Source: JBLMYQ01 sp050258375
Lineage (GTDB): Bacteria > Bacillota > Clostridia > Acetivibrionales > UBA4821
Assembly: GCA_050258375.1 (NCBI GenBank)
Contig: JBLMYQ010000068.1
Coordinates: 32,335 to 96,334, forward strand
Reading direction: 5' to 3'
DNA: 64,000 bases
Shown: positions 53,246 to 61,401 of the stretch, one piece after another
How positions within the stretch are numbered: the first letter of the stretch is position 1
How the letters are laid out: each line of letters starts with the position of its first letter
The notes under the pieces: generated by a model
What the model saw: the letters and a program-made list of their open reading frames with translations, nothing else
Databases searched by the model: none
What the model was told of the DNA's origin: nothing
Position numbers and translations under genes: made by a program

Positions 53246-53664
53246 CTATATGTATAAAAAGGTATTATTATTATCTTAAAGCATTTTATACTATTTCCTC
53301 TCACTATACAAGGCTTTACTCTGCACCTTCTCCCTATAGCCCTCACCCATCTATCTTCCCTCCGTAGTCGTCAATGGGGGCATTCCCCCGCATTGCGGAT
53401 GCTGTGCATCCTGTCTCCCCCTTCTGAAGAAGGGCTGACGTAGAAATTGCTCACGGGCAGGCGAGGGAAGGAAAAGAAAGTTCTTTGGAGATTTTACAGG
53501 AGAAGGGAACAAACAAGGTAAAGTCTTTAATAAATTCGGGACGAAAAGTAGTTTTTCATAGGAAAACCTTCATAGAAATTACTATTCGCTCCCTGTCAGG
53601 GAGGCTAGGAGGGTCTGGATTTGGAATTATTTGTATTCATGCATTTGCCCCTGACTCTGCACTG
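53246..53664. other. Gene-free, hairpin-rich intergenic stretch
   Basis: No credible gene was found here. A 74-codon plus-strand frame at 53485-53709 has no ribosome site and resembles no protein. The segment 53376-53434 holds three adjacent perfect hairpins: GGGGG-CATT-CCCCC, GGATGC-TGT-GCATCC and CCCTTC-TGAA-GAAGGG. A fourth, CTCCCTG-T-CAGGGAG, lies at 53589-53603. The GC content of the central part is clearly above that of the flanks. The part next to the GT2 (53246-53340) shows nothing. Confidence 0.7.
53376..53434. repeat. Three consecutive palindromes, possible dispersed intergenic repeat element
   Basis: Stems of five, six and six perfect pairs with loops of three or four bases stand side by side at 53376-53389, 53397-53411 and 53419-53434. 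Neither strand carries a T run after them, which speaks against plain terminators. The form recalls small non-autonomous palindromic repeat elements. Only one copy was noted in the window. Confidence 0.55.
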
Positions 53665-53699
53665 ACAAAAAGAAAAAGAGCCTATAAAAAGGCCCTTTT
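53665..53699 (-). terminator. Rho-independent terminator after sipL
   Basis: Read on the minus strand, AAAAGGGCCT pairs with AGGCTCTTTT (one mismatch) across a six-base loop and is followed by TTTTTCTTTTT. It lies about 20 bases after the sipL stop and separates the spore/wall genes from the glycan genes. Confidence 0.85.
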
Positions 53700-53718
53700 G
53701 ACTATTTAAAAATTCTTC

Positions 53719-55299
53719 TTATTGCCTAACGTATACCTTTTTAGCAGGCTTCTTTGGTATTATTATCAACTGCCCTATCGCAAGCTGGTCGGGATTTGCA
53801 ATATTATTTATTCTTATCAGCTCCTGAAGTGATACATTAAACTTCTTTCCGATTTTCCAAAGTGTGTCTCCAGGTTGAACAAAATATACTATTATGCTTG
53901 GCTTTAACCCAAAGACTCCTTCATCTGGCTCTATTCCTTCTGCCTTGTTAATTATATTAAGCTTGGAATTTTTGTAGAGCTTTATTTGTGTTTTTAATAC
54001 AATCCTTACATCTACATTCCCATCAGGTTCAAGATTGTACCCGCAAGAAACTGTTTCAACATTAACTTTATACATCATTTCCGGCTCAGCTTCTTTTATA
54101 TCCATTGAATTCATAAAAGGAATTTCATATTTATATGACGAAGGAGTCTTCATCTCGCCTGACGAATACAAGAACCTTACTTCCACCGCTCCATTTATTG
54201 TTACTTTTCCATGCTGAACCTTTACATCTATAACAATCGGCTTGCATGTCATGCCATTTATCTTTTTTACTTCTGATTTTTCCGGAAGCTGAACTTTATC
54301 CTTAAGCACCAGCTCATTTTCTGCTTCAGCAGCTATTTGATTTGCATAGAGCTCTTTTCGTTCCATATCAATCATATAATCCGGACTGTACATGTCAACA
54401 ATCATTTGTTTTTGCTCTTTTACAAAAGCTCTCGCATTCAGTTCAACCGCAGCTTTAAATCTTAATATTCTAAGCTCGCCTTCAGTATCTTCTTCAGCAA
54501 TTGCAGACAGGTCACCGACGACTGCATCCACATCACAAAAAGCATTTTCATCAACACCTGGAATATCCATGAACTGAGTAAACGGGAAAGTATATTCTAC
54601 GGTTTCTATGCTTCTATCCTCATCCTCACCTGAATAAAGTGCTCTGACATTTACTTCGCCCTTAACTATTACCTTATTGTCTGAAACCTTTATCTCCCTG
54701 GAAATACTTGCCTCAGCTGATAAAACTTCAAAAACAGATGGCATGGCTTCCGGTATATCAACTTCCTCTTTAATTGTAAACCTATCTGAGCATTCGCCGA
54801 TAAACTGACATATTTCGAATTCTTCTTTTTGTTTTTGAATATTATCTTCATCAAGAGTATCAACAATCACTTCTGCTTCAACTCTTTCATTTATTACTAC
54901 CCCTAACTGAGCAATAGCCTCAACAACTATTTTCCTTTCATTAAGTATTTCATATTCGGAGTTTAGTATTATTCCATCAACATCAGCCGTCATACCCTGT
55001 TTTGCGCCATCAATTTCTAATGGCTCCTTGAATGGTACACTTGCATTAAGCGCTCTTATAGGTCTATCCTCATCCTTGGCAAGATATATAATGTTGAAGT
55101 TGACCACCCCGCCAAGAACCACCTTATCTGTAAGTACCTCTCTCTCGTTAACCATAACATTGCTGTCAATGCTTAAAACACCAAGTAAATCAGCCTTTGC
55201 ATCCGGAATTATCAAATCTCCCTGCACTGAGAATTGCAGAGATTCCTCTCCAACTACCCTTTTTATTCTTAAAGGCTCCCTGACTAACTCTATAGCCAT
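53719..55299 (-). CDS. sipL: SipL-type spore coat morphogenesis protein (SPOCS/DUF3794 repeats plus LysM)
   Basis: This protein of about 526 residues matches clostridial SipL, which binds SpoIVA in the mother cell and is needed to anchor the spore coat. Most of the sequence consists of SPOCS (DUF3794) repeats, as seen in the recurring pattern KVIVKGEVNVRALYS, KVTINGAVEVRFLYS. A single LysM domain occupies the C terminus (VQPGDTLWKIGKKFNVSLQ to IGQLIIIPK, about residues 470-515). The length agrees with the Clostridioides difficile protein. The ATG at 55299 and a TTG at 55305 both fit the GGGAGG site. It is followed by a terminator. Confidence 0.9.
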   Translation of the reverse strand: MAIELVREPLRIKRVVGEESLQFSVQGDLIIPDAKADLLGVLSIDSNVMVNEREVLTDKVVLGGVVNFNIIYLAKDEDRPIRALNASVPFKEPLEIDGAKQGMTADVDGIILNSEYEILNERKIVVEAIAQLGVVINERVEAEVIVDTLDEDNIQKQKEEFEICQFIGECSDRFTIKEEVDIPEAMPSVFEVLSAEASISREIKVSDNKVIVKGEVNVRALYSGEDEDRSIETVEYTFPFTQFMDIPGVDENAFCDVDAVVGDLSAIAEEDTEGELRILRFKAAVELNARAFVKEQKQMIVDMYSPDYMIDMERKELYANQIAAEAENELVLKDKVQLPEKSEVKKINGMTCKPIVIDVKVQHGKVTINGAVEVRFLYSSGEMKTPSSYKYEIPFMNSMDIKEAEPEMMYKVNVETVSCGYNLEPDGNVDVRIVLKTQIKLYKNSKLNIINKAEGIEPDEGVFGLKPSIIVYFVQPGDTLWKIGKKFNVSLQELIRINNIANPDQLAIGQLIIIPKKPAKKVYVRQ

Positions 55300-55400
55300 A
55301 TTCAAAATCCCTCCCGCTTTAAAATGTTAATAATAAAAAAATTACTGTAAGCTAATTTATATATATTGCTTGTTTCAAAAAAATAGAACTACTTTGTTTC

Positions 55401-56369
55401 TTATTCCTTAATTTGAACTCCTTTATAATAATAGCCAAGTATATCCTTATAATTGCAGCCCTTCTGCGCCAAAGCATCAGCCCCGCATTGACTCAATCCT
55501 ACTCCATGCCCGAATCCTTTTACTTTGAACAATATTTTCCCTTTTTTATCCTCAATTAAGAAATTAGTAGATTTGAGATTAAATATGCTTCTTATATCAG
55601 TACCACTGAATGTTTTGTTTCCAATATTGATATTTTTAACTCTTCCTCCTCCTGTATAGCTCACAATCTTTATGCTTTGGAATACTTTTTGAGAATCCAC
55701 TTTAAAATCTGCACTAAACTTATTCAGCCTTTGGACAAATTCCTCAGCAGAAAACTCCACTTCTGAAAAATAGCCTGAAGAACCTTCTTCACCCGGACTT
55801 TTTACAGCTCTAAGGTAAGGAACAGCTACTCCATTCCATGCATCCTCGGAGTTTTCCGTTTCTCCTCCGCTGTTTGCATGAAAAACAGGATTTGCAATTT
55901 CGTTTTCATAGTAAACCATTTTCCCGGCAGTACTTTTAACAGCCCAGGAAATCCTATCCCAGTAGTCTCTGGCTTTTGAAGCAGGCCATTTAGCAAGTAC
56001 TTCCTCCTTACTTATCCATGCCTGACAGTGAGCAGAGTCCGTGCAGATATCAGCACCTTTGTGCTCGGGGAGATTGCTGCCTCCAGATACAGCCTTTTTA
56101 TAAGCATAGGTTCTTGCTGCAACAGCCTGAGCCTTTAACGCTTCTACATGATAAGAAGCCGGCATTTCTGCTGCGACAACCCCCTTTATATACTCTTCAA
56201 AATCAATCTTCTCAACCTTTTTTGTCAAATGAAAATAAACCTTTATCCGATTATCCTTTAATCCATCAGTATAATCCTTTTTGAATCCTCCACAGCCTTT
56301 AATAATTAACAAAGGTATCAGAATGGCAATAATAATTATAAAAATCAGGTAATAACCAATCTCTCTCAT
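55401..56369 (-). CDS. spoIID: SpoIID/LytB-domain protein, stage II sporulation protein D
   Basis: This 322-residue protein has one N-terminal membrane anchor (YYLIFIIIIAILIPLLII) followed by an extracytoplasmic SpoIID domain. SpoIID is a lytic transglycosylase that acts on peptidoglycan during engulfment. The key region VVAAEMPASYHVEALKAQAV near residue 62 includes the conserved catalytic glutamate, followed by ARTYAYKK. The C-terminal GFGHGVGLSQCGADALA and YKDILGYYYKGV are highly typical. The long spacer to sipL shows no clear promoter. Some clostridial SpoIID-like proteins act outside sporulation, so the role is likely but not certain. The ATG follows GGGGGTGAGG. Confidence 0.9.
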   Translation of the reverse strand: MREIGYYLIFIIIIAILIPLLIIKGCGGFKKDYTDGLKDNRIKVYFHLTKKVEKIDFEEYIKGVVAAEMPASYHVEALKAQAVAARTYAYKKAVSGGSNLPEHKGADICTDSAHCQAWISKEEVLAKWPASKARDYWDRISWAVKSTAGKMVYYENEIANPVFHANSGGETENSEDAWNGVAVPYLRAVKSPGEEGSSGYFSEVEFSAEEFVQRLNKFSADFKVDSQKVFQSIKIVSYTGGGRVKNINIGNKTFSGTDIRSIFNLKSTNFLIEDKKGKILFKVKGFGHGVGLSQCGADALAQKGCNYKDILGYYYKGVQIKE

Positions 56370-56425
56370 ACCTCACCCCCTAGTCCCCTTTGCTCTTTTA
56401 TTTATATTCGGCTAAAGAAAAACAA

Positions 56426-56478
56426 AGTACACAAAAAACCCTTCGGATATCAATTTTCCGAAGGGCTTTTTGTGTACT
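56426..56478 (-). terminator. Strong rho-independent terminator after the SLH protein gene
   Basis: A long near-perfect hairpin, with outer arms AGTACACAAAAA and TTTTTGTGTACT and an inner stem CCCTTCGGA/TCCGAAGGG, begins three bases after the SLH gene stop. A T run lies within the minus-strand arm after the inner GC-rich stem. Its symmetry could also stop transcription entering from the other strand. Confidence 0.9.
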
Positions 56479-56480
56479 CC

Positions 56481-58502
56481 TTATTTCATATTGAATATTT
56501 TATATATTACCACTGCAGCCTCAGCTCTTGTTGCATAATTCAGCGGCTTGAACATGTTATCAATATTGCCTTTTATTACACCATACTTCACAGCAGCAGC
56601 AATTCCTTCCCGCGCATAATCTGATATATTATTATTATCTCTGAAGGTTATCTTTGCATCCTTTGATGCCGCTGCCTTCTTGTATTTCTTTAGCACCTTG
56701 CCTATCATAACAGCCATATCCTGCCTGGATATACTTTCGTCCGGAGCAAATTTGCCTGCGCTCTTTCCGGCAATTATCCCTTGCTCGACAGCTGAAGCAA
56801 CAGCCTTGTAATACCACGCCTTTTTACTTACATCTTTGAATGTTAATGATTTGCTGCTGTCTTGTATCTTAAATAATTTTACAAGTAAAGCTGCGAACTC
56901 AGCTCTGGTAATTTTATCTCCAGGACAGTATGTATTTTCACCCTTCCCCTTTATTATTTCTTTTGCCGCCATAGACTCAATATACGTCTTAGCCCATTGA
57001 TACTTTGCTAAATCATTGAACACTACATTGTTTACTTTAACATAGTATTTGCTTAAATGGGTTGTAGTAAAAGTAACCGTTCCTGTTGCAGAATCGTAAA
57101 TACCCTGCATGTTTTCCGGAACACCATTTTCGTTCAAATAATATACCGTAATATTTTCAGCATTTTCTCCGGGCTTTAATGTATATGAAACTGTGATTTG
57201 AAGTCCCTGCGCAAAGCTTCTTATACTGGTTTTTCCGCTGCTTGTTACTGCAGTTATATTAAAATCATATACCGGGCTGTCACCAACCACAGCTTTTTGC
57301 TCAGGGGTTAATTCTGTTTCTTTATTAACAAGCTTTGCATTAACCTCTACCGAAGCAGCACCGGCAGCCTGCAATGCTGAAGAAGGAATCGTAATTTCTG
57401 CTACTGAAGTTGCTAACTCAATCATATCAATGTTCTTATTCACAGCTTCATTTATAATTGATGAAGGAACATTGACATTTGTCTCAGATATGTCTTTAGG
57501 ACCCTCAACAGTAATTAACAGTTTGGTTTCAAGATTCGAATTTTCTACGTCAGCCTTTTTCGATAGCTCCTCAATACTCTTAAGAACATCATTTACCTGA
57601 TCATTTGACATATTAACATTACCATTTGCATCAGCATTTACATTTGTTTCTGCTGTAATTATATCCTCCGCAGCAGAGGAATCTTCTGCCGCAGGAGGCT
57701 TAGGAGGATTAGGTATTTCTGGTTGATGGTTTTCATGTCCTGATTCCCTTGCATTTAAGCCCCGATATAAACGCTTAGTACTGCTCGAATTACAATTAAA
57801 AAGAAATGTCTCAAATTTTATTCTTTCCTCTGCTGTTCCAACTGAATTAAGCAGCTCGGTATAGCCTACAAGAACAAGATTCAAGCTGGCAAACTTTACT
57901 CCTGTAATGGTTTGAATTGTCTTGTCCAAACGTTCAAGAATAGCATCTCCTCCAACCATATCCCCACTGATAACCTCTGTCAGGTTCATAGTTCCTTCAG
58001 CAGCATTTTTATCAGTGAATATCGGATCCAATCCGGTTATATCCTGCATAAGAACCAGCGCTGAGACAAGATTTTCAAGGCTTCCAACATTGGCTGCAAT
58101 CTTATTCTTGATTGAGTCAAAGCTTCCTGCTGTATACTGCACAGTCTGTTTGCCAGCAATAAGGTGATTAACTACTTGATTTTGAATTACTGAGCCGCAA
58201 TCAGCAAAAATGTCAAGTGCAGTCTCTACATCAGCTTTAGAAATTTTTACACCCGGGAACTTGTTCTTTAACTCCTGCGCCTTTGCCGGCACAAGAGTTG
58301 AATCACTCATAAGCGGATTAAGTATATTATCCCTTATCCACTCCCTGTCGGCTTTATTTAAACTCTGAACATTCTGGATGAATTCAATAACAGGCAGTCC
58401 GGTAAACACTGCATTGCTCTCCGGCACTGGAATAGCTGAAAATATAAGCAAATAAATCAACATCATGCAGATTACTTTCTTTAACCTTCTATTTAAAAGC
58501 AT
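56481..58502 (-). CDS. Secreted surface protein with three C-terminal SLH domains
   Basis: The 673-residue protein has a signal peptide (MMLIYLLIFSAIPVPESNA) and ends in three SLH domains, about residues 495-540, 558-605 and 620-673. Domains one and three carry the TRAE binding motif (TRAEFAALLV, TRAEAAVVI); the second reads SRQD. SLH domains bind secondary cell-wall polymer non-covalently. Residues 30-260 are alpha-helical and unassigned, followed by a Pro/Asn-rich linker and a beta-rich region (340-490) common in clostridial SLH proteins. It stands next to the WecC-like and TagA-like genes, which fits a wall-polymer context. A terminator follows. Confidence 0.9.
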   Translation of the reverse strand: MLLNRRLKKVICMMLIYLLIFSAIPVPESNAVFTGLPVIEFIQNVQSLNKADREWIRDNILNPLMSDSTLVPAKAQELKNKFPGVKISKADVETALDIFADCGSVIQNQVVNHLIAGKQTVQYTAGSFDSIKNKIAANVGSLENLVSALVLMQDITGLDPIFTDKNAAEGTMNLTEVISGDMVGGDAILERLDKTIQTITGVKFASLNLVLVGYTELLNSVGTAEERIKFETFLFNCNSSSTKRLYRGLNARESGHENHQPEIPNPPKPPAAEDSSAAEDIITAETNVNADANGNVNMSNDQVNDVLKSIEELSKKADVENSNLETKLLITVEGPKDISETNVNVPSSIINEAVNKNIDMIELATSVAEITIPSSALQAAGAASVEVNAKLVNKETELTPEQKAVVGDSPVYDFNITAVTSSGKTSIRSFAQGLQITVSYTLKPGENAENITVYYLNENGVPENMQGIYDSATGTVTFTTTHLSKYYVKVNNVVFNDLAKYQWAKTYIESMAAKEIIKGKGENTYCPGDKITRAEFAALLVKLFKIQDSSKSLTFKDVSKKAWYYKAVASAVEQGIIAGKSAGKFAPDESISRQDMAVMIGKVLKKYKKAAASKDAKITFRDNNNISDYAREGIAAAVKYGVIKGNIDNMFKPLNYATRAEAAVVIYKIFNMK

Positions 58503-58571
58503 TTTTTACCTCCATTAATATAATTTCCTATCTTTTTAAGTACTTAAAATTATTTTTGATATATAAATACC

Positions 58572-59879
58572 TTAAGCCGGCTGTAAAAACACTTCAGATT
58601 TAGGTGCTTCGATATTTTGCCCTTGTCCCAGGCAATAATAAGAAAATCCTAACTCACTTAGCTTTTCACCATCAATTACATTTCTTAAATCCAGCACATT
58701 TTTTGTCCTCATGAGCGGATACAATTTTCCAAAGTTTGTTTTGTTGAAGCTGTCGTGATTAACAGCCATAACAATAAGGTCGCTTCCCGAGAACATATCA
58801 TACTCACTTTTACATAAATACTTAAAGCTCTTAATATATGGATCCATTATTCTAATATCATAACCGCCGTCCTTTTCCAGCAAATTAATCATGTCTATTA
58901 TCGGACTTTCGCGGATATCGTCAACATTAGGCTTATAAGTTATTCCCATTATTGAAATGACCTTTTTTTCTGCCTTTTTACCGACAGCTAATATAGCTTT
59001 AATTTTATCAAATACATGATGCGGCATAGAATCATTCAATTCTCTGGAACTCTTTATCAGCCTTGCCGTATCAGGGAAAGATTCAACCAGAAACCATGGG
59101 TCTACAGCAATACAATGTCCTCCAACGCCCGGTCCGGGATTATGTATGTTAACTCTTGGATGCTTATTTGCAAGATTTATTACCTCCCACACACTTATAC
59201 TGCTTTTCTCACAAACCTTTGCAAGCTCATTGGCAAATGCAATATTGACATCTCTAAACGTATTTTCAACCAGCTTTGTCATTTCAGCAGTGGTTGCATC
59301 TGTAAGGAATATTTCGCCCCTAACAAAAATCTTATACAAATCTCTAACCATTTCGGTCGATTTTCTGTTGATTCCGCCGATAATCCTGTTGTTTTCCATC
59401 ATCTCAATAAGAATTTTCCCCGGAAGAACCCTTTCAGGCGAATGTGCAACAAAAAGCTCTGTTCCTATTTTCAATCCGCTTTTCTTGAGAATTGGAACCA
59501 ATATGTTTTCTACTGTACCAGGAGGTGATGTTGATTCAAGAATAACAATATTCCCTTTTCTCAGATAGGGAATAATTGCTTCAGCAGCATTTATTACAAA
59601 ATTCATGTCGGCTTTTTTTTCAGCCGTTATAGGTGTCGGCACAGCAATAATAAAAGCATCCGCTTCTTCAGGCATGGTCTTTGCAGTTAAATTGCCTGAC
59701 CTTACCGCACCCTGAACCAGAATATCCAAATATGGTTCGTCAATGTGTATCTTTCCTTCATTAAGTATATTTACTATGCTTTCATTAATATCAACTCCTA
59801 TAATTTTTTGTCCATGTGTTGCAAACATTGCAGCTGTGGGCAGCCCTATGTACCCCAAACCCATAATGCAAATTTTCAT
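58572..59879 (-). CDS. wecC: UDP-N-acetyl-D-mannosamine dehydrogenase (WecC-like)
   Basis: This 435-residue enzyme oxidises UDP-ManNAc to UDP-ManNAcA. It has ICIMGLGYIGLPTAAMFA at the NAD site, VPTPITAEKKADM, HSPERVLPGKI and the catalytic cysteine in PGPGVGGHCIAVDPWFLV. The VAVDPWF-type block separates WecC-like enzymes from the WbpA-like protein at 47980-49290. The gene has a probable promoter of its own. UDP-ManNAc would need a 2-epimerase; the only candidate in the window is the WbpI-like protein at 20.1 kb, so another copy may be elsewhere in the genome. The product would feed a secondary cell-wall polymer. Confidence 0.92.
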   Translation of the reverse strand: MKICIMGLGYIGLPTAAMFATHGQKIIGVDINESIVNILNEGKIHIDEPYLDILVQGAVRSGNLTAKTMPEEADAFIIAVPTPITAEKKADMNFVINAAEAIIPYLRKGNIVILESTSPPGTVENILVPILKKSGLKIGTELFVAHSPERVLPGKILIEMMENNRIIGGINRKSTEMVRDLYKIFVRGEIFLTDATTAEMTKLVENTFRDVNIAFANELAKVCEKSSISVWEVINLANKHPRVNIHNPGPGVGGHCIAVDPWFLVESFPDTARLIKSSRELNDSMPHHVFDKIKAILAVGKKAEKKVISIMGITYKPNVDDIRESPIIDMINLLEKDGGYDIRIMDPYIKSFKYLCKSEYDMFSGSDLIVMAVNHDSFNKTNFGKLYPLMRTKNVLDLRNVIDGEKLSELGFSYYCLGQGQNIEAPKSEVFLQPA

Positions 59880-59916
59880 ATTTTCCCCCCTTGGAAGTTT
59901 ATTATAATATTTTACT

Positions 59917-59944
59917 ATTTTACCATAAATTTACATTTAATCAA
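59917..59944 (-). promoter_or_regulatory. Probable promoter upstream of wecC
   Basis: On the minus strand TTGATT (59939-59944) and TAAAAT (59917-59922) are 16 bases apart, with a TGG just before the -10 box resembling an extended -10 element. It lies 38 bases before the wecC start in a 114-base gap. A second A/T-rich box (TATAAT-like, near 59904) lies closer to the gene. Confidence 0.5.
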
Positions 59945-59993
59945 TAAGAATATTACAGCTTAATTATTTTTTTAATAATAAAGCACGTTAAAT

Positions 59994-60494
59994 CTACTTG
60001 GTACCTCTTAAATTCACCCAATTGTTTTTGGCACTATAAGCCAAAGTAATTAACAGAGCCAAAATCATTCCTGCCGCTGCTCCGATTAAATCAATTGCTA
60101 CATCAGTAACCTTACCTTCTCTTCCCGGAATATAAATCTGGTGAAATTCATCTATACAAGCATAAATAAAACAAAAAAACCCGGCACTCAAAATCTGCTT
60201 CTTTACATTAAATACTTTAAAAAGGAAGATTGACAGCAAACCTAACCCGGCAAAAAGGCATAGATGTGCAAGCTTTCTTACAGCGTTAACCTTTTGCTTT
60301 TCAGTAGCACCGATAATAGCCTTTGTTTTAGGCACCATATTTTCAACCTTCATCTCAACCTTGTTGCTAAGCCTGTTTGATTGACTGCCTGATTGTCCTG
60401 AGAAGGCAAAAATAACCACCATCCACACTATGGTTAATAATAATACTGCTCTTTTTTTCACTAATTGCAGACTCCTTATATTTATCGCTTTCAA
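59994..60494 (-). CDS. VanZ-like membrane protein
   Basis: This 166-residue integral membrane protein of the VanZ family has about four membrane segments. The family pattern is seen in RKLAHLCLFAGLGLL near residue 90 and ACIDEFHQIYIPGREGKVTD near residue 115, followed by AIDLIGAAAGMI. VanZ proteins have been linked to resistance to glycopeptides such as teicoplanin in some Gram-positives, but most chromosomal members are of unknown role. It follows the tagA homologue by sixteen bases and may be co-transcribed with it. I see no sensor or van operon genes nearby. Confidence 0.85.
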   Translation of the reverse strand: MKAINIRSLQLVKKRAVLLLTIVWMVVIFAFSGQSGSQSNRLSNKVEMKVENMVPKTKAIIGATEKQKVNAVRKLAHLCLFAGLGLLSIFLFKVFNVKKQILSAGFFCFIYACIDEFHQIYIPGREGKVTDVAIDLIGAAAGMILALLITLAYSAKNNWVNLRGTK

Positions 60495-60510
60495 CTTTGC
60501 TTAATACTTT

Positions 60511-61296
60511 TTACCCAACAGCTATATTTTCATTTTCGTCTCTTATAATCAGCTTTTTAAAAAGCAGTAAAATAAATTTAGTGTTTCCAACCAGATATCT
60601 TTTCCACATTCTTTTTGGCTCCTGAATAAACCTGTAAAGCCATTCAAGTCCGTTTTTTTGCATCCAAACCGGAGCGCGCTTTGTAACTCCTGCCGCTACA
60701 TCAAATGCACCTCCTACTCCCATGCAAAAAGGAACCTTTAGCTCTTCCAAGTTTTCAGAGAGCCAGTATTCCTTCATTGGTGAGCTGAAACCAAGGAAGA
60801 GAATATCTGCATTCGAGTCTCGTATATTATCAATAATCTTTTGATTTTCTTCCGGCTTAAAGTAACCATTTCTAAAGCCTGCTACCTTTAACCCCGGATA
60901 CTGTTCCCTGAACTTTTCAACAACATTTTCAACTACTTCCTGCCTTGCACCAAAAAAATATATGCTAAAATCATTTTTATATGCCATTTTAATAATCCTG
61001 AGCATCAGGTCCGCTCCGGCGACTCTTTCAGGCAAAGGCTTTCCCAATATTTTAGAAGCCCATACAACAGGCTGACCATCTGCATTAATCATTCCGCAAG
61101 AATTAACTATATCTCTAAGCTTTGGATTTGAATTCATCATGACTATTTTTGCAGCATTAACTACAACATGCTGAACAGGTTTTCTCTCAAGTATTATTTC
61201 CTTGATCCTTTTTAGGCTTTCTTCCATATTAAGAGCATCTATGTATGAACCCATAATTTTCACTCTGTTTTTTTTATCAGTTACACTTATATTCAT
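60511..61296 (-). CDS. TagA/WecG-type N-acetylmannosaminyl(uronosyl)transferase (GT26)
   Basis: The 261-residue GT26 enzyme normally adds ManNAc (TagA) or ManNAcA (WecG) to GlcNAc on undecaprenyl diphosphate, the second step of wall-polymer assembly. Motifs include MINADGQPVVWASKIL near residue 85 with the catalytic aspartate, PERVAGADLM, FLGFSSPMKEYW, CMGVGGAFDVAAG and the basic C-terminal RAPVWMQKNGLEWLYR. The C terminus is amphipathic and associates with the membrane. The neighbouring wecC gene suggests a ManNAc- or ManNAcA-containing polymer, as used for SLH-domain anchoring. The ATG follows GTGGGGG. Confidence 0.92.
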   Translation of the reverse strand: MNISVTDKKNRVKIMGSYIDALNMEESLKRIKEIILERKPVQHVVVNAAKIVMMNSNPKLRDIVNSCGMINADGQPVVWASKILGKPLPERVAGADLMLRIIKMAYKNDFSIYFFGARQEVVENVVEKFREQYPGLKVAGFRNGYFKPEENQKIIDNIRDSNADILFLGFSSPMKEYWLSENLEELKVPFCMGVGGAFDVAAGVTKRAPVWMQKNGLEWLYRFIQEPKRMWKRYLVGNTKFILLLFKKLIIRDENENIAVG

Positions 61297-61401
61297 TTAA
61301 TACCCCCACTCTCTGTAACATTTTCCAAATCCAACATGTTTTTTCATTTAGGCAGTATCAGTTTTTATTAACAATCAAAGTGTTATAAATAAAAGCTTAA
61401 T

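Noticed and set aside
53485..53709. 74-codon plus-strand frame in the intergenic stretch
   Set aside because: It starts with no convincing ribosome site, runs through the terminator hairpin of sipL, and its translation looks like random basic sequence.
59016..59568. Two long plus-strand reading frames (170 and 140 codons)
   Set aside because: They lie entirely antisense to the well-supported wecC gene, have no ribosome site, and their translations show no family motif.
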